Positions 14,728 to 22,728 of a DNA stretch of 33,509 nucleotides are shown in pieces. Position numbers and translations under genes: made by a program. The first letter of the stretch is position 1; each line of letters opens with the position of its first letter. The stretch spans positions 1 to 33,509 of the forward strand of contig CACXFJ010000116.1 of NCBI GenBank assembly GCA_902766965.1, read 5' to 3'. Source of the stretch: an uncultured Eubacteriales bacterium. GTDB lineage: Bacteria > Bacillota > Clostridia > Christensenellales > DTU072. The notes below the pieces were generated by a model. It saw only the letters and a program-made list of their open reading frames with translations, searched no databases and had not been told where the DNA came from.

Positions 14728-14756
14728 TTGACTAAAATCTATAAAGAAGGTATAAT
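14728..14756 (+). promoter_or_regulatory. Consensus-like promoter abutting the murB start codon
   Basis: TTGACT at 14728-14733 and TATAAT at 14751-14756 are separated by exactly 17 bases, an almost perfect sigma-A promoter. The -10 box ends on the base before the murB ATG (14757). A normal start point near 14763 would fall inside the third codon, which would exclude this ATG from the message. The spacer also holds AAGAAGG, a plausible ribosome binding site for the same ATG on a longer transcript. The element may be real, or partly a coincidence. Confidence 0.4.
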
Positions 14757-15629
14757 ATGAAGACTCGATTTATTGCGGCGGAATCGTCGCTTATATCCTC
14801 GTTAAGATGCGGCGGAATACTCGAAAGACTGTTCGCGCCATACGTTTTAAGCGACGTATTGCGGCTGAAAGAGGATTATCCCGACGAAAAGATACGGATA
14901 ATAGGCGGACTTACGAATACTCTCGTTCTTAGTCACGGCGTTAAGGATATAGTAATAACTTCCGAAAATATGCGCGGACTTACCGTGGAAGGGAGCGTTA
15001 TTAAAGCCTTCGCGGGAGAAAAATTAAGTAACGTGGCTAAGACCGCGAGAACTTACGGGCTGAGCGGTATGGAAAGACTTTCGGGGATACCCGGTACGGT
15101 CGGCGGAGCCGTGATGGGAAACGCGGGGAGTTTCGGCGAAAGCATATCCGACCTCTTTATCGGAGCGGAGACGGTAGATCTCGACAAAGGAAAAACGGAA
15201 TTTATACCCGCGGAAGAAATAGCTTTCGGGTACAGATATTGCAACTTGCGAAAACATAAAGATTTCATCCACCGGGCGTGGTTCGGACTTACGAAAGGAA
15301 GATACGAGACTATCGCCGCCCTTACCGAAAAGGCGAGAGAAGACAGACTGTCGACGCAACCTAAATATCCGTCGCTCGGGTGCGTGTTCAAGAAGTACGG
15401 CAACGAGTCCGCCGGGTGGTATATAGAGCAGGCGGGACTTAAAGGATACCGCTACGGCGGAATGGAAATATCCGACGTCCACGCCAACTTTATCGTAAAC
15501 CGCGGGGGAGGAACACCCGAAGAATATCTTTATCTCGTCAAACTTGCCGAAAGAAAGGTATACGAAACGTTCGGGATAAAACTTATCAGGGAGATAAAAG
15601 TATTAGGTGAGCAAGAGGATAATCGATGA
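14757..15629 (+). CDS. murB: UDP-N-acetylenolpyruvoylglucosamine reductase
   Basis: MurB is the FAD enzyme that reduces UDP-GlcNAc-enolpyruvate to UDP-MurNAc with NADPH, the second committed step of peptidoglycan precursor synthesis. The 290-residue protein keeps GIPGTVGGAVMGNAGSFGES, FGYRYCNLR, GLKGYRYGGMEISDVHANFIVN and the final TFGIKLIREI. It is divergent in places. The flavin-binding GGGSNLLV is GGLTNTLV (residues 50-57), and the proton donor serine before FK is a cysteine (C209 in GCVFK), a change known in some MurB proteins. It looks like the shorter type II enzyme, without the extra tyrosine loop of the E. coli form. AAGAAGG precedes the ATG. The 3' end overlaps whiA by 23 bases. Confidence 0.9.
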   Translation: MKTRFIAAESSLISSLRCGGILERLFAPYVLSDVLRLKEDYPDEKIRIIGGLTNTLVLSHGVKDIVITSENMRGLTVEGSVIKAFAGEKLSNVAKTARTYGLSGMERLSGIPGTVGGAVMGNAGSFGESISDLFIGAETVDLDKGKTEFIPAEEIAFGYRYCNLRKHKDFIHRAWFGLTKGRYETIAALTEKAREDRLSTQPKYPSLGCVFKKYGNESAGWYIEQAGLKGYRYGGMEISDVHANFIVNRGGGTPEEYLYLVKLAERKVYETFGIKLIREIKVLGEQEDNR

Positions 15630-16578
15630 AGTAAAACGGGAACTTCTCGCGGAAGAAATCGGCGGGTGCTGTTCCTACGCCTTTTTATCGGGAGCGATAA
15701 GGGGGTCGGGAGAACTCGGTTTTACTTTCAAAGGTTTTGCTCTTACCTTTCGTCACGACGATAAAGAATTCGTCGAAAAAATCTCTTCCGTCATAGAAAA
15801 AACTTTCGGAGAAAAATTTTTCGTCGAAGAAACCTATATCGATATGGCGATAAAAAAGGGTACGACTTACGTCCTCGCAATCCCTGCGGAAACGGCTGTC
15901 GGAATACTCGAAAAATGCGAAATAGTCCGTTCCCGCTGCGAACTCGTAAGCACGTTACCACGTACGCTCGTAGGCAGAAAATGTTGCAAGAAAGCCTACC
16001 TTGCGGGTTTGTTTTTATCCTGCGGATACTTGGGCGTTCCCGACCAAATCAACGAATGGACGGGCGGTAAATCCCGTTGCGGATACTCTTTGGAATATAA
16101 ACTAAATTCCGATATAGTTATGGAGCCGATAAAAAAGCTCATAATAAAAGCCGCGTTTTTGGACGAAAACAGCGTTTTTACCCGCAAAAGGGGAAGCGTG
16201 ATTTACGTAAAAAACGCCGAAGAGATAGCAAAGGTTCTTACCGCGACGGGGAGTAATCTCGGCGTAATGTCCTTGCAGGAAATCGTCCTCGAACGGCAGA
16301 TGAAAAACAATATAAATCGCGCGAACAACTTCGACTTGGCGAACATCGATAAGTCGGTCAACGCGAGCGAGAAACAAATAAACGATATAAAGTATATCGA
16401 CGGAAAAATAGGCATAGACTCTTTGCCGCCCGCCCTTGCGGAAACGTGCAGAATGAGATTAGCCTACCCGGACGTCGGGTTGGAAGCGTTGGGGGCGTTG
16501 TTCGAGCCGCCGATAAGCAAGAGTTGCATAAATCACAGAATGAGAAAATTAGCGTCGATAGCGACGAAAATACAATAA
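15607..16578 (+). CDS. whiA: DNA-binding protein WhiA
   Basis: WhiA is a conserved Gram-positive DNA-binding protein with a LAGLIDADG-homing-endonuclease-like N-terminal fold and a C-terminal helix-turn-helix. It affects cell division, and sporulation in actinomycetes. The 323-residue sequence has the typical CCKKAYLAGLFLSCGYL segment and a very well-conserved end, LPPALAETCRMRLAYPDVGL followed by LFEPPISKSCINHRMRKL. Only a GTG at 15607 gives the full N-terminus; AGGGAG lies 13 bases upstream, inside murB, so spacing is long and coupling to murB is likely. In most Clostridia and Bacilli rapZ and glmR (yvcK) stand next to whiA, often between murB and whiA; here they are absent. dnaE follows after 24 bases. 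Confidence 0.95.
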   Translation: MSKRIIDEVKRELLAEEIGGCCSYAFLSGAIRGSGELGFTFKGFALTFRHDDKEFVEKISSVIEKTFGEKFFVEETYIDMAIKKGTTYVLAIPAETAVGILEKCEIVRSRCELVSTLPRTLVGRKCCKKAYLAGLFLSCGYLGVPDQINEWTGGKSRCGYSLEYKLNSDIVMEPIKKLIIKAAFLDENSVFTRKRGSVIYVKNAEEIAKVLTATGSNLGVMSLQEIVLERQMKNNINRANNFDLANIDKSVNASEKQINDIKYIDGKIGIDSLPPALAETCRMRLAYPDVGLEALGALFEPPISKSCINHRMRKLASIATKIQ

Positions 16579-16602
16579 GAATAACGGATAAAGGAAACAC
16601 AA

Positions 16603-19600
16603 ATGAAAGAATTCGTACATTTGCACAATCATACCGAATACAGTCTTCTCGACGGTTGTACGAGAGTGGAAAAACTCGTTCAGGAAGCGAAAGCGCAGGG
16701 AGCGAGAGCCGTTGCCATTACCGACCACGGCAATATGTACGGCGCGATTAAGTTCTATAAAGCCTGCGAAAAACACAAAATAAAACCGATTGTAGGTTGC
16801 GAATTCTACGTTGCGGACGATTTGAACGCAAAAAACAAAGAGCATAACGCCCGTTATCACCTTATTTTGCTCGCAAAGAATTTACACGGTTTCCACAATC
16901 TTATGAAACTTTCGAGCGTCGGCTACGTCGACGGGTTTTACGACAGACCGAGAATAGACTATGAGGTTCTTAAACAATATTCCTCCGACCTTATCTGCCT
17001 CAGCGGTTGCGTCGCCGGGGGAGTGAGCAGACGGCTTAACGATATGACGCTCGACGACCCGTACGGAGAAGCGTTGGCGTACGCGAAAAAAACGCAGGAA
17101 CTTTTTGCCGAGGGCGATTATTACATAGAAATCCAAAACCATTTTCTTAAAGAAGAATTGCACGCCCTGCCGCTACTCAGAAAAATTGCGAAAGAGATAG
17201 GGGCAAAAACCGTCGCCACTAACGACTTACACTACCTTTATAAGTCCGACGCGAAAGCGCACGACATTCTTTTGTGTATTCAGACGGCGAAAGACTACGA
17301 CGACCCCAACCGTTTTCGTTTCCCGAACGACGAATTCTACTACAAGACCTACGACGAAATGTTGGCGGTTATCGGTGAAGAAGAATCGCTCGACAACACT
17401 CTCGAAGTCGCCGATAAAATAAACCTCGTTATACCGTTCCATCAGTATACGATACCGTATTACCAACCGCAGGAAGGCTACGCCGAAGACGCCGGGTGGT
17501 GTTCCAAGTTGCACGAAAGACGGGTTTCGGCGTATAACGGAACTACGGTAAGCGTAAAATACGACGATTGCAACCCGTTCTATATGGCGGCGGGAGATTT
17601 CGGCGACGTAAGCAAGCTCTCCAAACATACGGCTTTGAAAGCGTTGGACGCGGTAGTGGCTTCTTTCAGCAACGTCGGCAGTCAGTTCTCGAAATTTTTA
17701 AGTAACTTCGCAATACCGACCGACGGAAAAGAGTTTTATCCCGCGGTCGAAGGGGAAGCCGTCGAAGATTACAAAACCTTCGATAAAATCGCAAAAGAAC
17801 TCTACAATCACGCCCTTTCGGAATTTACGAAATACAAACCCGCAGATATCGAAAGCACTGCGGTGATAGGCTTGAATTATCCGTACGCAATGACTTTCAG
17901 CCCCGAAGTAAGTTCTCACCGCGCCGATTTACTTACCGTTGCGGCGCACCTTTTCGGCTTTAATTCGGCAGACGAATTCGAAAACTACGCAAAAAAACTC
18001 GTTGATATTTACTCGGAGTACAGAAAAAATCCCGAAAATTGCAGCTCGGCTTGGGAAAACGGCTGTTTCCTTACGGACAACGGCACTTTCGTGTTCCCGG
18101 TGGCGTTTACGAACGAATTTTCCGACGTGGTAATAACGTATATGTTTTTGGACGTCGAAGGAAGATTATCTTTATGGATACACGACGTTAACGCTGCATT
18201 AAGAGCTACTAATTTCGACGCGGTTTACCATTCGGGGAATATAACGAACAGTCTGTATTGTAAAAACGTTCTTTTCGTAGTCGGCGGAGCGGACGCGGAA
18301 TATCTCCGCAACATGGCGTATAAAGGACTTGTAGACCGTTACGGCGAAATAACGCCCGACATTAAAAAGAGAGCCGAAGACGAATTACAGACCATCATAT
18401 CGATGGGTTTCGCGTCGTACTATCTCATAGTTTGGGACTTTATCAACTACGCAAAAAGCCACGGTATTCCTGTAGGTGCGGGGCGTGGTAGCGGCGTAGG
18501 GAGTATAATTGCTTACGCCGTAAGAATAACCAACGTAGACCCGTTGAAGTACGACCTTATATTCGAGCGTTTCTTAAACTCTTCCCGTCAGAGTATGCCC
18601 GACTTCGACGTAGACTTCTGTTCCGACAGAAGAGAAGAAGTAATAGAGTACGTCCGCGAAAAATACGGTTACGACCACGTTACGCAGATAATAACCTTCG
18701 GTAAAATGAAGAAAAAGAACGCGATTAAAAACGTGTGCCGCGTCTTCAAAATACCTTTTGCCGAAAGTAACGCGCTCGTAAAAAACATCACCGACAACGA
18801 TAAGAAAGTTCATATCCCGAACCTGCTTGACCCGAACGACGTTCACGCCGTGCCGGAACTTATCGAAATGTACGCTAACGACACCTATAAAGAAATTTTC
18901 GACATAGCCATTCAGCTGGAAGACCTGCCTAAGGACAGAGGCAAGCACGCCGCGGGCGTAATTATTTGTCCGTATCCCGTCAGCGAGAAAGTGCCTTTGT
19001 CAAGGAACGGCGAAGATATAACCACTCAGTTCGATATGACGGAATGTGAGGAGTTAGGGTTACTGAAAATGGACTTTTTGGCACTCAAAACTCTTACGGA
19101 TATAAAAATGGCGCAGGACTTCGTCGAGAAGTACGAAGGGGTTAAGGTAAGTTTCGACAAATTAGGGTACGAAGACAAGGAAGTCTATCAGATGATAGGC
19201 AGCGGCGAGACCGACACCGTGTTCCAGCTCGAAAGCGGCGGAATGAAAGGGTTTATGAAGCAGTTAAAACCTACTCTTCTCGAAGAAATCATAGCAGGAG
19301 TGTCGCTGTACCGTCCCGGTCCTATGGCGTACGTCCCCGCGTACGTATATAACAAACAGCACCAGTCGGAGATAGACTATCGTCACCCGCTTTTAGAGCC
19401 TATATTGAAAAGCACTTACGGTATAATCGTGTATCAGGAGCAGGCGATGAGAATTACGCAGCACCTTGCGGGATACACCCTTAACGAAGCCGACAACTTC
19501 CGTAAGTTCATATCGAAAAAGAAAGTGGAAGAAATACCAAAACATAGGGCGAAGTTCGTAAGCGGCTGTATAGCGAAAGGCATAGACGAAGGGTTCGCGT

Positions 19601-20910
19601 TAAAACTGTGGGACGAACTCGAAGCCTTCGGTAACTACGCGTTCAATAAGTCGCACGCCGCGGCGTACGCCGTCCTTACTTACCAGACCGCTTTTTATAA
19701 GCATTATTATCCCGTCGAGTACCTTTCCGCAGTGTTGAATAACCGCTTGGGAAGCCCCGACGACACCACTAAATACCTTAAACTCATCAAGGATATGGGA
19801 ATAAAACTTCTGCCCCCCGACATTAACGAGTCGGAAGGGCTGTTCCTACCCGAAAACGGCGGTATCCGTTACGGTTTGGTCTGTATAAAGAACGTCGGTA
19901 AAGGAGCTATCGACGGCGTGGTCAAGGAAAGAAAGCAGGGCGGCAAGTTTACGAGTTTTTCCGACTTTGCGAGAAGAGTGCCTATGGACGCTCTTAACAG
20001 AAGAATGATAGAGTGCCTTATTAAAGGCGGAGCTTTCGATTGCTTCGGACATAACAGAAGCACTCTTATGGCAAACTATGAAAATATCCTTGCGAGAGAG
20101 ATTAAGTCGAAAGAGCTTTTAGACGGCGGACAAATGTTCTTCGATTTTATGTTGGAAGACGACTATAAGTACACCGAAGTCAAAGAAAACAGGCGAGTAA
20201 AACTTATGGACGAGAAAGAAGTTCTCGGCAGATACCTTTCGGGTCACCCGCTCGACGGCTACGAAGAGGAATTCAAAGAGTTTAATTTCGACACCTCGAA
20301 AATGCTCCCCGTTAAGACGGAAGACGTCGAGGAGGACGTCAACGACGAAGAGGGCGGAGAGGAAAAGTCCGACGTGTATCAGGTAAACAACGGCGACAGA
20401 GTGTATTTCGGAGGCTTGCTTTCGGGAGTAACGATAAAAACTTCGCAAAAGACCGGCAAGAAGTGGGGATACGCCACGATAGAGGATATGGCGGGCAGTA
20501 CGGAAATCGTATTTTACGCCCGCGCGCTCGAACAGTACAAACCCCTTTTGGTAGACGACGCTCTCGTGAGAATAAAAGGCAAGATAAATATCGGAGCCGA
20601 CGGAATTCCGAAAATCGAAGTTCAGTCGGTATCGCAATGGGCGTTGCAAGAGAAAGAGAGCTTCGTCGATAACAGAACGCTCTGTATCCGCATAGAGAAC
20701 GATATAAACCTTTTTGAAAAAGTGAGAGCTTTGCTCGAACGGAATAAGGGTGCGGGAAGTAACGTTATCATTCAGGTGGATACCTATGAAGACGGACAGG
20801 TGAAGAAAGAAGGCTATCGATTGCCGTACACCGTCGCTAACCCGGATTCGCTTAAATCCACCCTTATCGGTATGGTCGGGTACAACAACGTCAAGATTAA
20901 GGAAGACTGA
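16603..20910 (+). CDS. dnaE: DNA polymerase III alpha subunit with a large insertion
   Basis: DnaE is the catalytic subunit of a bacterial replicative C-family polymerase. Order of parts: PHP domain (VHLHNHTEYSLLDG, AITDHGNMYG, NDLHYL; metal ligands look kept), an insertion of about 266 residues, palm with catalytic D667 and D669 in MPDFDVDF and a third D824 in KMDFLAL, fingers (PKDRGKHAAGV, YRPGPMAYVP), HhH region, a probable clamp-binding QMFFDF at Q1177, an OB fold (VYFGGLLSGVTIK) and a C-terminal domain. At 1435 residues it exceeds the usual 1150-1170. E. coli D401 lines up with D667, which gives the net insertion size. AAAGGA precedes the ATG, 24 bases after whiA. Its terminator lies inside the converging gene. 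Confidence 0.96.
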   Translation: MKEFVHLHNHTEYSLLDGCTRVEKLVQEAKAQGARAVAITDHGNMYGAIKFYKACEKHKIKPIVGCEFYVADDLNAKNKEHNARYHLILLAKNLHGFHNLMKLSSVGYVDGFYDRPRIDYEVLKQYSSDLICLSGCVAGGVSRRLNDMTLDDPYGEALAYAKKTQELFAEGDYYIEIQNHFLKEELHALPLLRKIAKEIGAKTVATNDLHYLYKSDAKAHDILLCIQTAKDYDDPNRFRFPNDEFYYKTYDEMLAVIGEEESLDNTLEVADKINLVIPFHQYTIPYYQPQEGYAEDAGWCSKLHERRVSAYNGTTVSVKYDDCNPFYMAAGDFGDVSKLSKHTALKALDAVVASFSNVGSQFSKFLSNFAIPTDGKEFYPAVEGEAVEDYKTFDKIAKELYNHALSEFTKYKPADIESTAVIGLNYPYAMTFSPEVSSHRADLLTVAAHLFGFNSADEFENYAKKLVDIYSEYRKNPENCSSAWENGCFLTDNGTFVFPVAFTNEFSDVVITYMFLDVEGRLSLWIHDVNAALRATNFDAVYHSGNITNSLYCKNVLFVVGGADAEYLRNMAYKGLVDRYGEITPDIKKRAEDELQTIISMGFASYYLIVWDFINYAKSHGIPVGAGRGSGVGSIIAYAVRITNVDPLKYDLIFERFLNSSRQSMPDFDVDFCSDRREEVIEYVREKYGYDHVTQIITFGKMKKKNAIKNVCRVFKIPFAESNALVKNITDNDKKVHIPNLLDPNDVHAVPELIEMYANDTYKEIFDIAIQLEDLPKDRGKHAAGVIICPYPVSEKVPLSRNGEDITTQFDMTECEELGLLKMDFLALKTLTDIKMAQDFVEKYEGVKVSFDKLGYEDKEVYQMIGSGETDTVFQLESGGMKGFMKQLKPTLLEEIIAGVSLYRPGPMAYVPAYVYNKQHQSEIDYRHPLLEPILKSTYGIIVYQEQAMRITQHLAGYTLNEADNFRKFISKKKVEEIPKHRAKFVSGCIAKGIDEGFALKLWDELEAFGNYAFNKSHAAAYAVLTYQTAFYKHYYPVEYLSAVLNNRLGSPDDTTKYLKLIKDMGIKLLPPDINESEGLFLPENGGIRYGLVCIKNVGKGAIDGVVKERKQGGKFTSFSDFARRVPMDALNRRMIECLIKGGAFDCFGHNRSTLMANYENILAREIKSKELLDGGQMFFDFMLEDDYKYTEVKENRRVKLMDEKEVLGRYLSGHPLDGYEEEFKEFNFDTSKMLPVKTEDVEEDVNDEEGGEEKSDVYQVNNGDRVYFGGLLSGVTIKTSQKTGKKWGYATIEDMAGSTEIVFYARALEQYKPLLVDDALVRIKGKINIGADGIPKIEVQSVSQWALQEKESFVDNRTLCIRIENDINLFEKVRALLERNKGAGSNVIIQVDTYEDGQVKKEGYRLPYTVANPDSLKSTLIGMVGYNNVKIKED
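17485..18291 (+). other. In-frame insertion domain of DnaE (about residues 295-563)
   Basis: Ordinary DnaE proteins read EGxxxxxYLRxLxxxGLxxRYG at the end of the PHP region. Here this string is split: QPQEGYAED stands before the segment and AEYLRNMAYKGLVDRYGE after it. The inserted part is rich in aromatic and acidic residues, alternates helical stretches (KLSKHTALKALDAVVASF, TFDKIAKELYNHALSEF, FENYAKKLVDIYSEY) with strand-rich ones (TFVFPVAFTNEFSDVVITYM), and holds five scattered cysteines. It has no intein splice signals and no stop codons, and codon use looks like the flanks. I recognise no domain. The edges are approximate to about ten residues. Confidence 0.8.
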
Positions 20911-20912
20911 TT

Positions 20913-21893
20913 TTACAGCGTTAAAGTTTTACGAAAAACTGTTTTTTCGGGCGGCGTAAAAGAAATTTTACGTCGCTTTTTCATGACGAAAAGAAAAACG
21001 TATCCCGTGGAAACCATCGCGCCGAGGATACTCAGCACGGGATAGAATTTATCCACGATCGTTCGGAATCCCAATACGGATACGACGAAAGAAAGGGAAG
21101 TGACGATAGCGACGGCGTAAGGCTTGTTTTCCGACACTATCGATAAACAGCTCGTTATCGTCGTAAAAACCGCAAGATACATAACGACGTTGCCGATAAG
21201 AGCAAGGTTACTCAATTTCGCCGCTTCAATAAGTGGCATGTCGGAATTTTGCGTGTTTCTTATCGTGAAGAACACCGCCATAATAAGAATAATTATAAAA
21301 ATTCCGCTGTAAGAAGCGGTTATTACGCAGTCTTTTTTAGAAAAACCTTTACTCATCGTCGATACGAGATATCCGCCGCCTATTATGTTCATCGTGCAGT
21401 AAGAAAAAGCGGGCAGAACGGTTACTTTGCCGACGAAAAAGAGTTCGCCGTTTTTGAAAAACAGCGTAGCGATAAGAAGAATTATTACGGGTACTATAAT
21501 AAAGTTGCTTAGTTTTATTTTTTCCACGCCGGCTACGATGGTTATAAGGGCAAGTATCCCGGTAATTACTCCGCCGCCGTGAAAGGAAAATAAAGTAAAA
21601 ACGGTAATTTCGCTTGCCGCTATCATCGAACACAGCGTGACCAGATTGCTTATCTTTATTACCGCGTCGGCAAATTTACTCGCTTTTCCCCACAAAAGTT
21701 TAGGGTTGCCGTGAGTATAACTTCCTATCAAAAGAAAAAAATAGCAAAAAACCGCTAAAAGTAATCCGCCGAGGAAGGGAACGAGAGGAGAACAGTCGGC
21801 AAAATACAGAGCAATTTCTCTGCCCGAAGCGAAGCCAGCTCCGATAAACGCGCCTAAAAAAACAGCCGCAGTCGATAAACGTTTGTATTTCAT
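20913..21893 (-). CDS. YkvI-like membrane protein
   Basis: The 326-residue protein is a polytopic membrane protein of the YkvI type, distantly related to the LeuT-fold transporters. The N-terminal signature AAVFLGAFIGAGFASGREI has an unwound-helix glycine motif like that of amino acid/sodium symporters. About nine or ten hydrophobic segments follow, with a basic cytoplasmic KKRRKISF near the end. Substrate unknown. The gene lies 46 bases after the ABC permease on the same strand, separated by a strong inverted repeat, so it may be the last gene of that operon or partly insulated from it. No strong ribosome binding site is visible before the ATG. Its stop faces the dnaE stop two bases away, and the dnaE terminator is embedded in its last codons. 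Confidence 0.78.
   Translation of the reverse strand: MKYKRLSTAAVFLGAFIGAGFASGREIALYFADCSPLVPFLGGLLLAVFCYFFLLIGSYTHGNPKLLWGKASKFADAVIKISNLVTLCSMIAASEITVFTLFSFHGGGVITGILALITIVAGVEKIKLSNFIIVPVIILLIATLFFKNGELFFVGKVTVLPAFSYCTMNIIGGGYLVSTMSKGFSKKDCVITASYSGIFIIILIMAVFFTIRNTQNSDMPLIEAAKLSNLALIGNVVMYLAVFTTITSCLSIVSENKPYAVAIVTSLSFVVSVLGFRTIVDKFYPVLSILGAMVSTGYVFLFVMKKRRKISFTPPEKTVFRKTLTL
20951..20981 (+). terminator. dnaE terminator nested in the convergent ykvI-like gene
   Basis: GCGGCGTAAAA (20951-20961) pairs with TTTTACGTCGC (20966-20976) over eleven pairs including one G-U. The loop is GAAA and five T follow. It lies 40 bases after the dnaE stop, within the coding sequence of the convergent gene. 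On the opposite strand the hairpin is not followed by a T run. Confidence 0.85.
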
Positions 21894-21910
21894 AGTATTA
21901 TGAATATGTA

Positions 21911-21938
21911 TTTTCGACGGCCGTAAGACCGCCGAAAA
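21911..21938 (-). repeat. Inverted repeat between ABC permease and ykvI-like gene
   Basis: Read leftward, TTTTCGGCGGTC and GGCCGTCGAAAA pair over twelve positions (two G-U) around a TTAC loop. Read rightward the same bases have two mismatches, so the hairpin fits a - strand transcript. It begins directly after the permease stop codon. No T run follows, so it is probably an mRNA-stabilising or partial-termination element rather than a full terminator. Confidence 0.55.
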
Positions 21939-21939
21939 G

Positions 21940-22728
21940 TCAGAATTTTTTTGCGATGAATTTTTCGAGCAGAGCCACGCCGCCGTACATAAGGGCGGCG
22001 AGCAAACAAAGGATTACCGTGCTTGCCATTACCAAATCCAACTGAAATACCTGACTGCCGTATACGATAAGATATCCTATTCCTTCTCTCGACACGAGGT
22101 ATTCGCCCATAATAGTGCCTACCCAGCTAAGTCCTACGTTAATTTTCAGCACCGATATAATAGTGGGCAAATTCGCCGGGAAAACGAGTTTTGCGAATAT
22201 CTGCATTTTGGTCGCTTTCATTGATTTTAAGAGCATAATTTTTTCTTTGTCCACCGATAAAAACCCGGTAAGAACGCTTATTATCGTAATCACTATGCAG
22301 ATAAGAACAGCCATCGTCACAATCGATGCTTTGCCCGCGCCCACCCATATTATTATAATAGGTCCGAGAGCGATTTTAGGCAGGGCGTTAAGAGTGATAA
22401 GATAGGGTTCCGCCACGTCTTTTATAACGGGACTCCACCACAGTATAATCGCGATTACGGTACCCATAACCGTGGATAACAAGAACCCTAACACCGTTTC
22501 GTACAGCGTAGCGAAGATGTGCGGGAACAGATTGCTTCCGCGGTAAAGTTCTCCTATTATCTTTACTATTCTCGAAGGAGAACTGATAATAAAAGGGTCT
22601 ACTATTTTAAGGTATGCGACAAGTTCCCACGCTCCTATAAAGAGCAGCAAAATCCCCGCTTGAAGTCCCACTATCACGCATTTTCTTACCTTTCTTTTTT
22701 TAATGTATTTTTTGTGTTCTTCCGTCAT
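21940..22728 (-). CDS. ABC transporter permease, NitT/TauT (SsuC) type
   Basis: The 262-residue inner membrane subunit has about six transmembrane helices and the cytoplasmic EAA-like loop LLKSMKATKMQIFAKLVFPANLPTI, which docks on the ATPase. The segment YETVLGFLLSTVMGTVIAI and the NVGLSWVGTIMGEYLVSREGIGYLI end are typical of SsuC/TauC/ThiX-like permeases. The ATG at 22728 is chosen over an upstream one at 22752 because GGAGGTACGAAA lies before it and it overlaps the ATPase stop as ATGA. It works with the ATPase and binding protein encoded just upstream. The substrate could be a sulfonate, nitrate-like anion, pyrimidine precursor of thiamine or related small molecule. Confidence 0.9.
   Translation of the reverse strand: MTEEHKKYIKKRKVRKCVIVGLQAGILLLFIGAWELVAYLKIVDPFIISSPSRIVKIIGELYRGSNLFPHIFATLYETVLGFLLSTVMGTVIAIILWWSPVIKDVAEPYLITLNALPKIALGPIIIIWVGAGKASIVTMAVLICIVITIISVLTGFLSVDKEKIMLLKSMKATKMQIFAKLVFPANLPTIISVLKINVGLSWVGTIMGEYLVSREGIGYLIVYGSQVFQLDLVMASTVILCLLAALMYGGVALLEKFIAKKF

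Noticed and set aside
17485-18291. DnaE insertion as an intein
   Set aside because: DnaE is a frequent intein host, but there is no C/S start at a catalytic motif, no block B histidine pattern and no terminal HN followed by C, S or T. It also sits outside the usual intein sites.
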